A stretch of DNA of 64,000 nucleotides, from positions 372,001 to 436,000 of the forward strand of contig NZ_JBHUHP010000001.1 of the NCBI RefSeq assembly GCF_042682525.1. Reading direction: 5' to 3'. Made by a program: the position numbers and the translations under genes. This stretch comes from Blastococcus_B deserti. GTDB lineage: Bacteria > Actinomycetota > Actinomycetes > Mycobacteriales > Geodermatophilaceae. The notes below the pieces were generated by a model, which was not told the origin of the DNA, searched no databases, and saw only the letters and a program-made list of their open reading frames with translations. The first letter of the stretch is position 1. Each line of letters starts with the position of its first letter. This document shows, piece by piece, positions 10,475 to 19,564 of this stretch.

Positions 10475-11881
10475 ATGACCCGCATCGTGATCATCGGCGG
10501 CGGACCGGCCGGCTACGAGGCCGCGCTGGTCGCCGCACAACTCGGTGCCCAGGTCACCGTCATCGAGCGCGACGGCATGGGCGGGGCGAGCGTGCTCACC
10601 GACTGCGTCCCCTCCAAGGCCCTGATCGCCTCGGCCGAGGCCATGACGGCGGTGCGGGACTCGAAGGTCCTGGGGGTGCAGGGCGCCGAACCGGCCGGCG
10701 TCGGTCTCGACCTCGTCTCGGTCAACCACCGCGTCAAGGGGCTGGCCATGGCGCAGTCGGCCGACATCCACGCCCGGCTGGAGTCCGAGGGCGTGCGCAT
10801 CGTCAAGGGCTCCGGCCGGCTGGCCGACGACGTGCCGGGCCTGGCCGCGCACGAGGTCGAGATCCTCGACGCCGACGGTCGGGTCGTCGACGAGATCGAG
10901 GGTGACGTCGTCCTCATCGCGACCGGCGCCGATCCGCGGGTCCTGCCCGGCTCCGAGCCCGACCACGAGCGGATCCTCGACTGGCGCGACGTCTACGACC
11001 TCGAGGAGATGCCCGAGCACCTCGTCGTCGTGGGCTCCGGCGTCACGGGCGCCGAGTTCGCCTCCGGCTACCTGGAGGCCGGCGTGCCGGTGACCCTCGT
11101 CTCGTCCCGCGACCGCGTGCTGCCGGGGGAGGACGCGGACGCCGCCGAGGTGCTCGAGGAGGTCTTCCAGTCCCGCGGCGGCCGGATCACCCAGAAGGGC
11201 CGGGCGGCCGCTGTCCGCCGGACGGAGAAGGGCGTTCTCGTGGAGCTCACCGACGGGCGCACCGTCGAGGGCTCGCACGCGCTGATGACCGTCGGCACCG
11301 TCCCCAACACCGCCGGGCTGAACCTCGAGTCGCACGGCGTCCAGGTCACCGAGGCCGGTCACGTGGTCGTCGACCGGGTCTCGCGCACGACGGTCCCGGG
11401 CATCTACGCCGCCGGCGACGTGACCGGCGTGTTCCAGCTCGCCTCGGTCGCGGCCATGCAGGGCCGGATCGCGATGTGGCACGCGCTCGGCGAGGCAGTG
11501 GCGCCCATCCGGCTGAAGACGGTGGCCGCGAACGTGTTCACCCACCCCGAGATCGCCACGGTCGGGGTCCAGGAGAAGTCGCTGGCCGACGATGCCGACA
11601 TCGACGTCGTCCGGCTGCCGCTGGCGACCAACGCGCGGGCGAAGATGAGCGACCTGCGCGCCGGCTTCGTCAAGCTGTTCACCCGGCGCTCCACGGGCGT
11701 CGTGGTCGGCGGCGTCGTGGTGGCCCCCGGCGCCTCGGAGCTCGTGCTGCCGATCACGCTCGCCGTGACCAAGGGGCTGACCGCCGCCGATCTGGCGAAC
11801 ACCTTCTCGATCTACCCGTCGCTGTCGGGCTCGATCACGGAGGCCGGACGCCGGCTGATGGGCGTCGACGAGCTCTCCTGA
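10475..11881 (+). CDS. lpdA: NAD(P)H-quinone dehydrogenase, LpdA-type flavoprotein
   Basis: A 468-residue member of the pyridine nucleotide-disulfide oxidoreductase fold. The FAD motif GGGPAGYEAA is at the N-terminus, the NAD(P) Rossmann motif GSGVTGAEFASG is near residue 190, and YAAGDVTG is the second FAD contact; the C-terminal half is the dimerisation domain. The redox-site segment reads GGASVLTDCVPSKAL, with only one cysteine where lipoamide dehydrogenases have a CxxxxC pair. This favours the actinobacterial LpdA quinone reductases over a true E3. GGGGAAGGA lies just upstream of the ATG as a strong ribosome binding site. A hairpin follows 10 bp after the stop. Confidence 0.9.
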   Translation: MTRIVIIGGGPAGYEAALVAAQLGAQVTVIERDGMGGASVLTDCVPSKALIASAEAMTAVRDSKVLGVQGAEPAGVGLDLVSVNHRVKGLAMAQSADIHARLESEGVRIVKGSGRLADDVPGLAAHEVEILDADGRVVDEIEGDVVLIATGADPRVLPGSEPDHERILDWRDVYDLEEMPEHLVVVGSGVTGAEFASGYLEAGVPVTLVSSRDRVLPGEDADAAEVLEEVFQSRGGRITQKGRAAAVRRTEKGVLVELTDGRTVEGSHALMTVGTVPNTAGLNLESHGVQVTEAGHVVVDRVSRTTVPGIYAAGDVTGVFQLASVAAMQGRIAMWHALGEAVAPIRLKTVAANVFTHPEIATVGVQEKSLADDADIDVVRLPLATNARAKMSDLRAGFVKLFTRRSTGVVVGGVVVAPGASELVLPITLAVTKGLTAADLANTFSIYPSLSGSITEAGRRLMGVDELS

Positions 11882-11891
11882 GGCGGTAGCT

Positions 11892-11912
11892 CTGGGTCCG
11901 CCGGGGGCCCAG
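11892..11912 (+). terminator. Candidate terminator hairpin after lpdA
   Basis: An 8-bp stem (CTGGGTCC with GGGCCCAG, one G-U pair) around a 5-nt loop, 10 bp after the lpdA stop. There is no U-tract, as is usual in this GC range. Confidence 0.45.
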
Positions 11913-11999
11913 GGGCGGATGCGTCCACTGTGACGAGCGTTCCGCTCGATTTCCGGAGTTCGGTGCCGATGGGGCACGGCACCGCCGATGGAGCAGTGG

Positions 12000-13682
12000 A
12001 TGCCTTCCGTCCACGCACGCCGTCCGCTGCGCTCCGCCGTGCTCACGGCGGCCCTCGCGTCGTCCGTCGTCCTCCCGGGTGCTGTCGCCGCGGCCGACGA
12101 GCCGGCCGGCACGGCCGTCGTCGGCCGGCTGGTTCAGGCCGTCGCCGAGGCGGCCCCCGACGAGCACGAGGACCACGCCGAGGAGGGCGCCCTCGCCTGG
12201 GTGCAGCCCGCCGACGGGAACGCCGTCCCGGTGGACGCCGACAGCGTCGCGGACATCCCGTCGGGCGCGACCGTCGAGCTCACGGTCGGCGGGGAGGTCG
12301 CCGACGACGTCAGCGACGACGCCGCGCTCGAGGTGCTGGAGAAGGAGGTCGTCGAGCTGCCGGCGGTGGCCCCCGCGCTCGCCCACCCGTCCGGGCTGAC
12401 CAACCGCGTCACCGTCGTGCTCGTGCAGCCGGGCGGGGTCGCCGCCGACGGCGTCACCGAGGAGCAGATCGTCGACGCGGTCAACGGGCCGGTCGCCGAG
12501 TTCTGGGCGGAGCAGAGCAACGGCGCCGTCACGCTGGGGGCGGTCGACTCGCACGGTTGGACGCCGACCGTCACCGACTGCCGTGGCACCGCCGGGGACC
12601 TGTGGGCCGAGGTCGCCCGCAAGGTCGGGTTCGTCGCGGGGCCGGGCAACCACCTGCTGCTCTACCTCAGCAGCGCCGCCAAGGGCTGCGCCTTCGCCCT
12701 GGCCCAGGTCGGCACCGCGACGACGTCGGGCGGCAGCCTCTACGTGCAGACCACCACGCCCTCGGCGATCGCCCACGAGCTCGGCCACAACTTCGGCCTG
12801 GGTCACTCCTCGGGCAAGCAGTGCGACGCGGCCGTCGAGGGCGGCTCCTGCCGCACCGTCGGGTACCGCGACTATTACGACGTCATGGGCGTCTCGTGGG
12901 CGCGGATAGGCTCGCTCAACGCCCCGCAGGCCGCCCGCATCAAGCTGCTGCCCGAGACGCAGGTGCAGACCCTCGGCGTCCGCAGCGCCGTCACCACCGC
13001 GACGCTGGCGCCCCTGTCGGGCCGGTCGGGCATCCGGGCGCTGCGGCTCACCGACGCTGCCGGCGTCGACTACTGGCTGGAGTACCGGACGGCGACCGGT
13101 CGTGACGCGTGGCTCGGCACCCGGCACGACGTCCGTGCCCTCGACACCGGTGTGCTGCTCCGCCGCGCCGGGACGGCACTGCCCGACACCTCCGTGCTGC
13201 TCGACGCGACCCCGACCGCGGCCGCCGGCTGGGGCACCGACTTCCAGGCCGCGCTGCCCGTCGGGGTGGCGGTGCCGGTGTCCGGCGGTGACTTCTCGGT
13301 CGTCGTCCAGAGCGTCTCGGCCGCCGGCGCGGTGGTGTCGGTGACCCCCGTGCCCCCGACGGGCGAGGCGCCCGCCGCCGGCCGCGCGGCGACGCCGGAG
13401 GTCCCGGCCGGCACCGTGATGCCCGGCGCCGCCGCCCCACCGGCCGTCGCGCCCGCGGCGGCCGGCACCGTGATGCCCGGCGTCGCCGCCGCACCGGCCG
13501 TCGCGCCCCCGGTGGTCGCGGTCGCCGAGAGCGAGCCGCGCCCGGTCCGCACCGTCACCGCCCTCGACACCACGTCCCACACGTTCGGCGGCGAGAGGCT
13601 GCTCGTCGCAGCCGCCGGCGCCCTGCTGGTCGGCGCAACCCTCCTCGTCATCCGCAGGCTGCGCGCCCTACGCGCGCGCTGA
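12000..13682 (+). CDS. Secreted, membrane-anchored zinc metalloprotease (paralogue 1)
   Basis: A 560-residue protein. The start at 12000 is preferred over 11988 because GGAG lies 6 nt upstream. A signal peptide covers ~residues 1-31. An N-terminal domain (TAVVGRLVQA...) precedes the protease domain, with HELGHNFGLGH at His259-His269, a metzincin HExxHxxGxxH zinc site, and a YYDVMG Met-turn downstream. A Pro/Ala-rich stalk with two 18-residue repeats (GTVMPG...) leads to a C-terminal membrane helix (LLVAAAGALLVGATLLVI) and an Arg-rich tail, so the catalytic domain should sit outside, tethered to the membrane. No LPxTG is seen. The next gene is a tandem paralogue with a different C-terminus. 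Natural substrate unknown. Confidence 0.85.
   Translation: MPSVHARRPLRSAVLTAALASSVVLPGAVAAADEPAGTAVVGRLVQAVAEAAPDEHEDHAEEGALAWVQPADGNAVPVDADSVADIPSGATVELTVGGEVADDVSDDAALEVLEKEVVELPAVAPALAHPSGLTNRVTVVLVQPGGVAADGVTEEQIVDAVNGPVAEFWAEQSNGAVTLGAVDSHGWTPTVTDCRGTAGDLWAEVARKVGFVAGPGNHLLLYLSSAAKGCAFALAQVGTATTSGGSLYVQTTTPSAIAHELGHNFGLGHSSGKQCDAAVEGGSCRTVGYRDYYDVMGVSWARIGSLNAPQAARIKLLPETQVQTLGVRSAVTTATLAPLSGRSGIRALRLTDAAGVDYWLEYRTATGRDAWLGTRHDVRALDTGVLLRRAGTALPDTSVLLDATPTAAAGWGTDFQAALPVGVAVPVSGGDFSVVVQSVSAAGAVVSVTPVPPTGEAPAAGRAATPEVPAGTVMPGAAAPPAVAPAAAGTVMPGVAAAPAVAPPVVAVAESEPRPVRTVTALDTTSHTFGGERLLVAAAGALLVGATLLVIRRLRALRAR
13410..13517 (+). repeat. Two 54-bp tandem repeats in the protease stalk
   Basis: Two near-identical 54-bp units starting at 13410 and 13464, each encoding 18 residues that begin GTVMPG. 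They lie in the Pro/Ala-rich linker just before the membrane helix of paralogue 1 and probably vary in copy number. Confidence 0.8.
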
Positions 13683-13773
13683 GCCGGCGCGGTCTCGCCC
13701 GTCTGGGCGATCCGGTCGCGCACCCGACCTGCCGATGAACGAGTCGTTGGGATCCCGATCCAGGAGTTCGTGC

Positions 13774-16700
13774 ATGCGTCGCCCCGGTCTGCGCCGGCCG
13801 CTCGGTACCGCCGTGACGGCCGCCGTCGTCCTGTCGCTGCTCGTCGCGCTGCCGACGGCCCAGGCGGAGGAGCCGACGGGGGAGACCGTCGTCGGCGAGC
13901 TCGTGCAGGCCTGGGCGGAGAACATCCACACGGCGGAGCCGGAGCCGCTCGACGGCAGGCAGGTGGAGGAGCACCCCGAGGGCGACCTCGTCAGCTGGGT
14001 CGAGACCGACTCGGGTGAGGCCGTGCGCGTGCTCACCGAGGACGTCGCGGACATCCCGGTGGGCTCCACGGTCGAGGTCACCGTGGGAGACGAGGTCACC
14101 GACGCCGCGGCCGAGGAGCAGGGGCTCGAACCCGCGCTCGAGGTGCTCGAGGCCACCGTCCTCGAGGCCGCGCCCGCGACCGATGCGCCGGTGGCGCCGG
14201 CCGGGACGGCGACCAACAGGGTGACCGTCGTCGGGGTCCTGCCGTCCGGGGTCACCCCGGGTGCGACGGTCCCGATCACCGACCTCACCGCCGTGGTCAA
14301 CGGCGCGGTCAAGAGCTTCTGGGCCGAGCAGACCAACGGCGCCGTGCAGATCGAGGCGACTGCGCACCCCAGCTGGGTGACGCTGACGGCCGGCTGCAAC
14401 GACTGGTTCGGCATGTGGCGCCAGGCCGACGCGGCGGTCAACTTCGACGGCACGCCCGGCAACGGCAACCACCTGCTGCTGTACCTGGGTGCCGCGGCGC
14501 AGAACTTCCCGACGTGCGCCGACGGGCTCGGCACCATCGGGTCCGGGCCCGGCGCCGGCGGCCTGCTCTACACCAAGGGCCTCCACCCCTCGATCATCGC
14601 CCACGAGCTGGGGCACAACTTCGGCCTCGGGCACGCCTCCGCGCTGTCCTGCGACTCCGGGACCGAGGAGGTGGCGGACAACTCCTGCCAGGTGGACGCC
14701 TACCACGACTGGTACGACGTGATGGGCTTCTCCTGGTCGCAGATGGGCACGCTCAACGCACCGCACGCCGCCCTCCTCGGGGTGCTGCCAGCCGGACAGC
14801 AAGCCACCACGCGGGCGCAGGACACCGGCACGCGCACGTACACACTGTCGCCCACGGGCGGGCGCACCGGGCTGCGCGCCGTGCGCCTCGTCGACGACGG
14901 CGGCATCGAGTACTGGCTGGAGTACCGGACGGCGACCGGCCGCGACGCATGGCTGCCGGGCACCCCCCTGCAGACCGGCGTGCAGCTGCGACGCGCGAGC
15001 GACGGTGACGACACCTCGCTGCTGATCGACGCGACCCCCGTGTCGGGTCAGAGGGGGGACGCCACGAAGTCCGCCCTGCCGGTCGGGACTCCGGTCACCG
15101 TGGCCGGCGGCGACTTCACCGTGACCGTGGACAGCGTCACATCGTCGGGCGCCACTGTTCGGGTGACCGCCGGCCGCGTGCCCGTGGGCACCTGGGAGAC
15201 GCTCAACGCAACGGGCCCGACCCTGAGCATCGCCGGCTGGGTGTACGACCCGGACAACCCCGCGGCCGCCGTGCCGCTGCACGTCTACGTCGACGGCCGG
15301 CTGACGATCCTCTCGGCGAACCAGTCACGGTCCGACGTCCCGTCGCTGTCGCCGGGCGCCGGGACGTCCAACGGGTTCTCCTGGTCCACCACGCTGGCCC
15401 CGGGTGACCACCGGGTGTGCATCTACGCGATCGACGTCAACGATCCCTCCAAGCACACGGCGCTCGGTTGCCGCAGCCTCGGCACCCAGGTGTCGACTCC
15501 GGTCGGACGCTGGGAGTCCATGTCGGCGACCGGCTCGACGCTGTCCCTCGGCGGCTGGGCCTACGACCCCGACGACGGCGCCGGCGCGGTGCCGCTGCAC
15601 GTCTGGGTCGACGGCCGGCTGGCCGTCGTCCCGGCGAACCAGTCACGGCCGGACGTGCAGAACGCCCAGGCCGCGGCGGGGACCTCCAACGGCTTCGCGG
15701 CGTCCATCCGGGTCAACCCGGGCGCGCACCGGGTGTGCATCTACGCCATCGACCTGAACATCTCGTCCAGGTACACCGAGCTGGGCTGCCGGTCGATCAC
15801 CACCCAGATGGCGCTGCCCGTGGGCAACTGGGAGACGCTCGCCGGGTCGGGGTCGACGATCAGCGTCGCCGGGTGGGCCTTCGACCGGGACGACACCGGC
15901 CGGTCCGTGCCGCTGCACGTCTACATCGACGGTCGCCTGACGATCGTGACCGCTGACCGGTCGCGGCCGGACGTAGAGGGGATCCACCCCGGCGTGGGTA
16001 CCGGCCACGGTTTCTCCTGGTCAGGGACCGTCCCCGCCGGTGATCACCGGGTGTGCGTGTACGCCATCGACACCGACCCGATCGGCGGCTACACCGCCCT
16101 GGGCTGCCGGACGGTCAGCACCCAGGTGCAGTCGCCCGTCGGCACCTGGGAGTCGCTGACGGCTGCCGGGTCGACGGTGAGGCTCGCGGGCTGGGCGTAC
16201 GACCCCGACGACAACACCGGCGCCGTGCCGTTGCACGTGTGGGTCGACGGGCGGCTGACCATGCTGTCGGCCGACCGGTCGCGGCCGGACGTGCAGAGCG
16301 CGCACTCCGCGGCGGGTACCTCCAACGGATTCTCCGGCTCGGTGCAGGTCCACCCCGGGACGCACAGCGTCTGCATCTACGCCATCGACCTCAACATCAC
16401 ATCGCGGTACACCGGGCTGGGCTGCCGGACGATCACCACGCAGATGGCGCTGCCGGAGGGTGCGTGGGAGGGCCACTCGGCGTCCGGGTCGACGATCAGC
16501 ATCACCGGCTGGACGTTCGACCGCGACGACACCGGCCGGTGGGTGCCGCTGCACGTCTACGTCGACGGCCGGCTGACGATCATCACCGCGGACCGGTCGC
16601 GGCCGGACGTCGGGGTCGCCAACCCCGGCACGGGCTCCGACCACGGATTCGCCTGGTCCGGCACGGTCCCGCCTGGTGAGCACCGGGTCTGCGTCTACGC

Positions 16701-17718
16701 CATCGACACCGACCCGATCGGGGGCTACACGGCGCTGGGCTGCCGGGCCATCGGCACGCAGGTGCAGCCGCCGATGGGCAACTGGGAGTCGCTGACGGCG
16801 TCCGGGCCCGCGATCAGCATCGGCGGCTGGGTGTTCGACGCCGACGACAACACCGCCGCGGTGCCGCTGCACGTCTACGTGGACGGCCGGCTGACCATCG
16901 TCCGCGCGGACCGGTCGCGTCCGGACGTGCCGGGCTTCGCACCCGGCGCCGGGACGTCGAACGGGTTCTCCTGGTCGGGCACCGTGCCGCCGGGCGACCA
17001 CACCGTCTGCATCTACGCGATCGACGTCAACATCCCCTCGAAGTACACGAGCCTTGGCTGCCGGACGGTCGGCACGCAGGTGGCGGTGCCGGTGGGCACC
17101 TGGGAGACGCTGTCGGCGGCGGGCTCGTCGCTTGCGGTCGCCGGCTGGGCCTACGACCCCGACACCAACACCGGCGCCGTGCCGCTGCACGTCTGGGTCG
17201 ACGGCAGGCTGACGGTCCTGAGCGCCGACCGTTCCCGGCCGGAGATCCAGTCGCAGTGGCCGGCGGCGGGCACCTCGAACGGCTTCTCGGGCTCGATCCG
17301 GGTCAACCCCGGTGCGCACAGCGTGTGCATCTACGCGATCGACCTGAACATCGCGTCGAAGTACACCGGCCTGGGCTGCCGGACGATCACCACCCAGCTG
17401 GCCCTCCCGGTGGGCAGCTGGGAGAGCCTGACCGCGTCCGGGTCGACGATCAGCCTCGCCGGGTGGACCTTCGACACCGACGACCACGCTCGCGCGGTGC
17501 CGCTGCATGTCTACGTCGACGGGCGGCTGACCATCATCACCGCCGACCGGACCCGGACCGACGTCGGGGCCGCCTTCCCCACCGCCGGCAACGACCACGG
17601 GTTCGCCTGGTCCGGTTCCGTGACCCCGGGGGAGCACCGGGTGTGCGTGTACGCCATCGACACCGACCCGATCGGCGGCTACACCGCCCTCGGCTGCCGG
17701 GCCATCACGACCAGCTGA
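13774..17718 (+). CDS. Secreted zinc metalloprotease with eight C-terminal GW/DPD modules (paralogue 2)
   Basis: A 1314-residue protein. ATG 13774 is chosen because AGGAG lies 7 nt upstream and it gives a clean signal peptide ending around AQA-EE; an in-frame ATG at 13735 is the alternative. The N-terminal domain (ETVVGELVQA, then DVADIPVGSTVEVTVGDEV) and the protease domain match the preceding gene. The zinc site HELGHNFGLGH is at His277-His287, with a WYDVMG Met-turn. From residue ~470 the protein consists of eight modules of ~106 residues, each with G-W, D-x-D, VHV(Y/W)VDG, a cysteine in CIYAI or CVYAI and a second in LGCR. It has no membrane anchor. The modules also occur in the amidase and SpoIID genes at 49-54 kb. 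It should be an exported protease held on a surface ligand; the ligand is unknown. Confidence 0.87.
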   Translation: MRRPGLRRPLGTAVTAAVVLSLLVALPTAQAEEPTGETVVGELVQAWAENIHTAEPEPLDGRQVEEHPEGDLVSWVETDSGEAVRVLTEDVADIPVGSTVEVTVGDEVTDAAAEEQGLEPALEVLEATVLEAAPATDAPVAPAGTATNRVTVVGVLPSGVTPGATVPITDLTAVVNGAVKSFWAEQTNGAVQIEATAHPSWVTLTAGCNDWFGMWRQADAAVNFDGTPGNGNHLLLYLGAAAQNFPTCADGLGTIGSGPGAGGLLYTKGLHPSIIAHELGHNFGLGHASALSCDSGTEEVADNSCQVDAYHDWYDVMGFSWSQMGTLNAPHAALLGVLPAGQQATTRAQDTGTRTYTLSPTGGRTGLRAVRLVDDGGIEYWLEYRTATGRDAWLPGTPLQTGVQLRRASDGDDTSLLIDATPVSGQRGDATKSALPVGTPVTVAGGDFTVTVDSVTSSGATVRVTAGRVPVGTWETLNATGPTLSIAGWVYDPDNPAAAVPLHVYVDGRLTILSANQSRSDVPSLSPGAGTSNGFSWSTTLAPGDHRVCIYAIDVNDPSKHTALGCRSLGTQVSTPVGRWESMSATGSTLSLGGWAYDPDDGAGAVPLHVWVDGRLAVVPANQSRPDVQNAQAAAGTSNGFAASIRVNPGAHRVCIYAIDLNISSRYTELGCRSITTQMALPVGNWETLAGSGSTISVAGWAFDRDDTGRSVPLHVYIDGRLTIVTADRSRPDVEGIHPGVGTGHGFSWSGTVPAGDHRVCVYAIDTDPIGGYTALGCRTVSTQVQSPVGTWESLTAAGSTVRLAGWAYDPDDNTGAVPLHVWVDGRLTMLSADRSRPDVQSAHSAAGTSNGFSGSVQVHPGTHSVCIYAIDLNITSRYTGLGCRTITTQMALPEGAWEGHSASGSTISITGWTFDRDDTGRWVPLHVYVDGRLTIITADRSRPDVGVANPGTGSDHGFAWSGTVPPGEHRVCVYAIDTDPIGGYTALGCRAIGTQVQPPMGNWESLTASGPAISIGGWVFDADDNTAAVPLHVYVDGRLTIVRADRSRPDVPGFAPGAGTSNGFSWSGTVPPGDHTVCIYAIDVNIPSKYTSLGCRTVGTQVAVPVGTWETLSAAGSSLAVAGWAYDPDTNTGAVPLHVWVDGRLTVLSADRSRPEIQSQWPAAGTSNGFSGSIRVNPGAHSVCIYAIDLNIASKYTGLGCRTITTQLALPVGSWESLTASGSTISLAGWTFDTDDHARAVPLHVYVDGRLTIITADRTRTDVGAAFPTAGNDHGFAWSGSVTPGEHRVCVYAIDTDPIGGYTALGCRAITTS
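15181..17715 (+). repeat. Eight tandem 318-bp units encoding the GW/DPD extracellular module
   Basis: Unit starts are near 15181, 15500, 15819, 16135, 16453, 16771, 17089 and 17407, a period of ~318 bp (106 codons). Odd- and even-type units differ in the turn after the first cysteine (for example IDTDPIGGYTAL versus IDLNIASKYTGL), which suggests duplication of larger blocks rather than of single units. Confidence 0.92.
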
Positions 17719-17739
17719 CCGACCGGGGCGGCCAGATGC

Positions 17740-19506
17740 TCAGTCCGCGTCGGCGATGATGCAGATGACCGCACCGCTGGTGACGGTGGCGCCGACCTCC
17801 GCCGACAGGCTCCGCACGGTGCCCGCCTTGTGCGCGACGATCGGCTGCTCCATCTTCATCGCCTCGAGGACGACGACGAGGTCACCGGCCTCGACGGCGT
17901 CCCCCTCCTCGACGGCGACCTTGACGATGGTGCCCTGCATCGGGGAGGTCAGGGAGTCGCCGGAGGTACCGGAGCCGCCGGACCCGGAGCCGCGCTTGCG
18001 CGGTTTGGCCGGCGCGCCCGCGGCGCCGCCACCGCCACCGCCACCGGCGGCCAGGCCGGCGGGCAGGGACACCTCGAGCCGCCGGCCGCCGACCTCGACG
18101 ACGACGGTCTGGCGCGGCGTCTCCTCGTCGTGCTGGGCCGGGGCGGCGGCGTAGGGCTGGACCTGGTTGTCCCACTCCGTCTCGATCCAGCGCGTGTGCA
18201 CGGTGAACGGCTCGCTGGTGAAGGCCTCGTCGCGGACGACGGCGCGGTGGAACGGGATCACGGTCGGCATGCCCTCCACGACCAGCTCGTCCAGGGCTCG
18301 CCGGGCACGCTGCAGGGCTTCCTGGCGGGTCGCCCCGGTCACGATCAGCTTGGCCAGCATCGAGTCGAACGCGCCGGCGACCTCGCCGCCGGTCTCGACG
18401 CCGGAGTCCCAGCGCACGCCGGGGCCCTGCGGGATCTCCAGGCGGTCGACAGGTCCCGGGGCCGGCATGAAGTTGCGGCCGGCATCCTCGGCGTTGATCC
18501 GGAACTCGATGCTGTGCCCGCGCGGCGTGGGGTCCTCGGGAATCTCCAGGGGCAGGCCCTGGGCGATGCGGAACTGCTGGCGCACGAGGTCGATGCCCGA
18601 CGTCTCCTCCGACACCGGGTGCTCCACCTGCAGCCGGGTGTTCACCTCGAGGAAGGAGATCGAGCCGTCCGCCCCGACGAGGTACTCCACCGTGCCGGCG
18701 CCGTGGTATCCGGCCTCCGCGCAGATGGCCTTGGCGGAGGAGTGGATGCGCTCGCGCTGCTCGTCGGTGAGGAACGGCGCCGGGGCCTCCTCGACCAGCT
18801 TCTGGTTGCGCCGCTGCAGCGAGCAGTCGCGGGTGCCGACGACGACGACGTTCCCGTGCGTGTCGGCGAGGACCTGCGCCTCGACGTGCCGCGGCTTGTC
18901 CAGGAAGCGCTCGACGAAGCACTCGCCGCGGCCGAAGGCGGAGACGGCCTCGCGGACGGCGGAGTCGAACAGCTCCGGGATCTCCTCCTTGGTGCGGGCC
19001 ACCTTCAGCCCACGCCCGCCGCCGCCGAACGCCGCCTTGATCGCCACCGGGAGACCGTGCTCCTCGGCGAAGGCGACGACCTCCTCGGCGCCGCCGACCG
19101 GGTTCTTCGTGCCGGGCACGAGAGGAGCGCCGGCCTTGGTGGCGATGTGCCGGGCCTGCACCTTGTCGCCGAGCGCGACGATCGCCTCGGGGGAGGGCCC
19201 GATCCACGTCAGGCCGGCGTCGATGACCGCCTGCGCGAAGCCGGCGTTCTCCGACAGGAAGCCGTAACCGGGGTGGACCGAGTCGGCGCCGGACTTCTTC
19301 GCCGCGTCGAGGATCTTGTCGATGACCAGGTAGGAGTCACCGGGCGTCGTCCCGCCGAGGGCGAAGGCCTCGTCGGCCATCCGCACGTGCAGCGCGTCCC
19401 GGTCGGGCTCGGCGTAGACGGCGACGCTGGTCAGACCCTCGTCCTTGCAGGCGCGTGCCACGCGCACCGCGATCTCACCGCGGTTGGCGATCAGGACCTT
19501 CTGCAC
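17740..19506 (-). CDS. accA3: Acyl-CoA carboxylase alpha subunit (biotin carboxylase + biotin carrier)
   Basis: A 588-residue biotinylated subunit of an acetyl/propionyl-CoA carboxylase. It begins VQKVLIANRGEIAVRVARA, the biotin carboxylase N-domain. An ATP-grasp domain follows, with GGGGRGLKVA as the nucleotide loop and EVNTRLQVEHPVSE in the active site. A Gly/Pro-rich linker leads to the carrier domain, with EAMKMEQP holding the lysine that receives biotin. GTG 19506 is chosen because AAGGAG lies 8 nt upstream and the product begins at the conserved start. It lies upstream of nothing on its strand and is separated from maf by 58 bp. With AccD and AccE it makes methylmalonyl-CoA for the mutase encoded at 3.5-7.7 kb and malonyl-CoA for lipids. 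Confidence 0.95.
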   Translation of the reverse strand: MQKVLIANRGEIAVRVARACKDEGLTSVAVYAEPDRDALHVRMADEAFALGGTTPGDSYLVIDKILDAAKKSGADSVHPGYGFLSENAGFAQAVIDAGLTWIGPSPEAIVALGDKVQARHIATKAGAPLVPGTKNPVGGAEEVVAFAEEHGLPVAIKAAFGGGGRGLKVARTKEEIPELFDSAVREAVSAFGRGECFVERFLDKPRHVEAQVLADTHGNVVVVGTRDCSLQRRNQKLVEEAPAPFLTDEQRERIHSSAKAICAEAGYHGAGTVEYLVGADGSISFLEVNTRLQVEHPVSEETSGIDLVRQQFRIAQGLPLEIPEDPTPRGHSIEFRINAEDAGRNFMPAPGPVDRLEIPQGPGVRWDSGVETGGEVAGAFDSMLAKLIVTGATRQEALQRARRALDELVVEGMPTVIPFHRAVVRDEAFTSEPFTVHTRWIETEWDNQVQPYAAAPAQHDEETPRQTVVVEVGGRRLEVSLPAGLAAGGGGGGGAAGAPAKPRKRGSGSGGSGTSGDSLTSPMQGTIVKVAVEEGDAVEAGDLVVVLEAMKMEQPIVAHKAGTVRSLSAEVGATVTSGAVICIIADAD

Positions 19507-19538
19507 CGGCGTACTCCTTCGTCGAGTCGAGCGGTCGA

Positions 19539-19544
19539 ACTGTA
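19539..19544 (-). promoter_or_regulatory. Candidate -10 box (TACAGT) of accA3
   Basis: TACAGT on the minus strand, about 32 bp before the GTG start. This would leave a ~25-nt leader that includes the AAGGAG ribosome binding site. Confidence 0.4.
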
Positions 19545-19564
19545 GTGCTGGGTGGGACGGCGGC

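Noticed and set aside
15181..17715. Tandem array considered as a CRISPR or minisatellite
   Set aside because: The 318-bp period is exactly 106 codons in frame, with synonymous changes and conserved protein motifs, so it is a protein-domain array.
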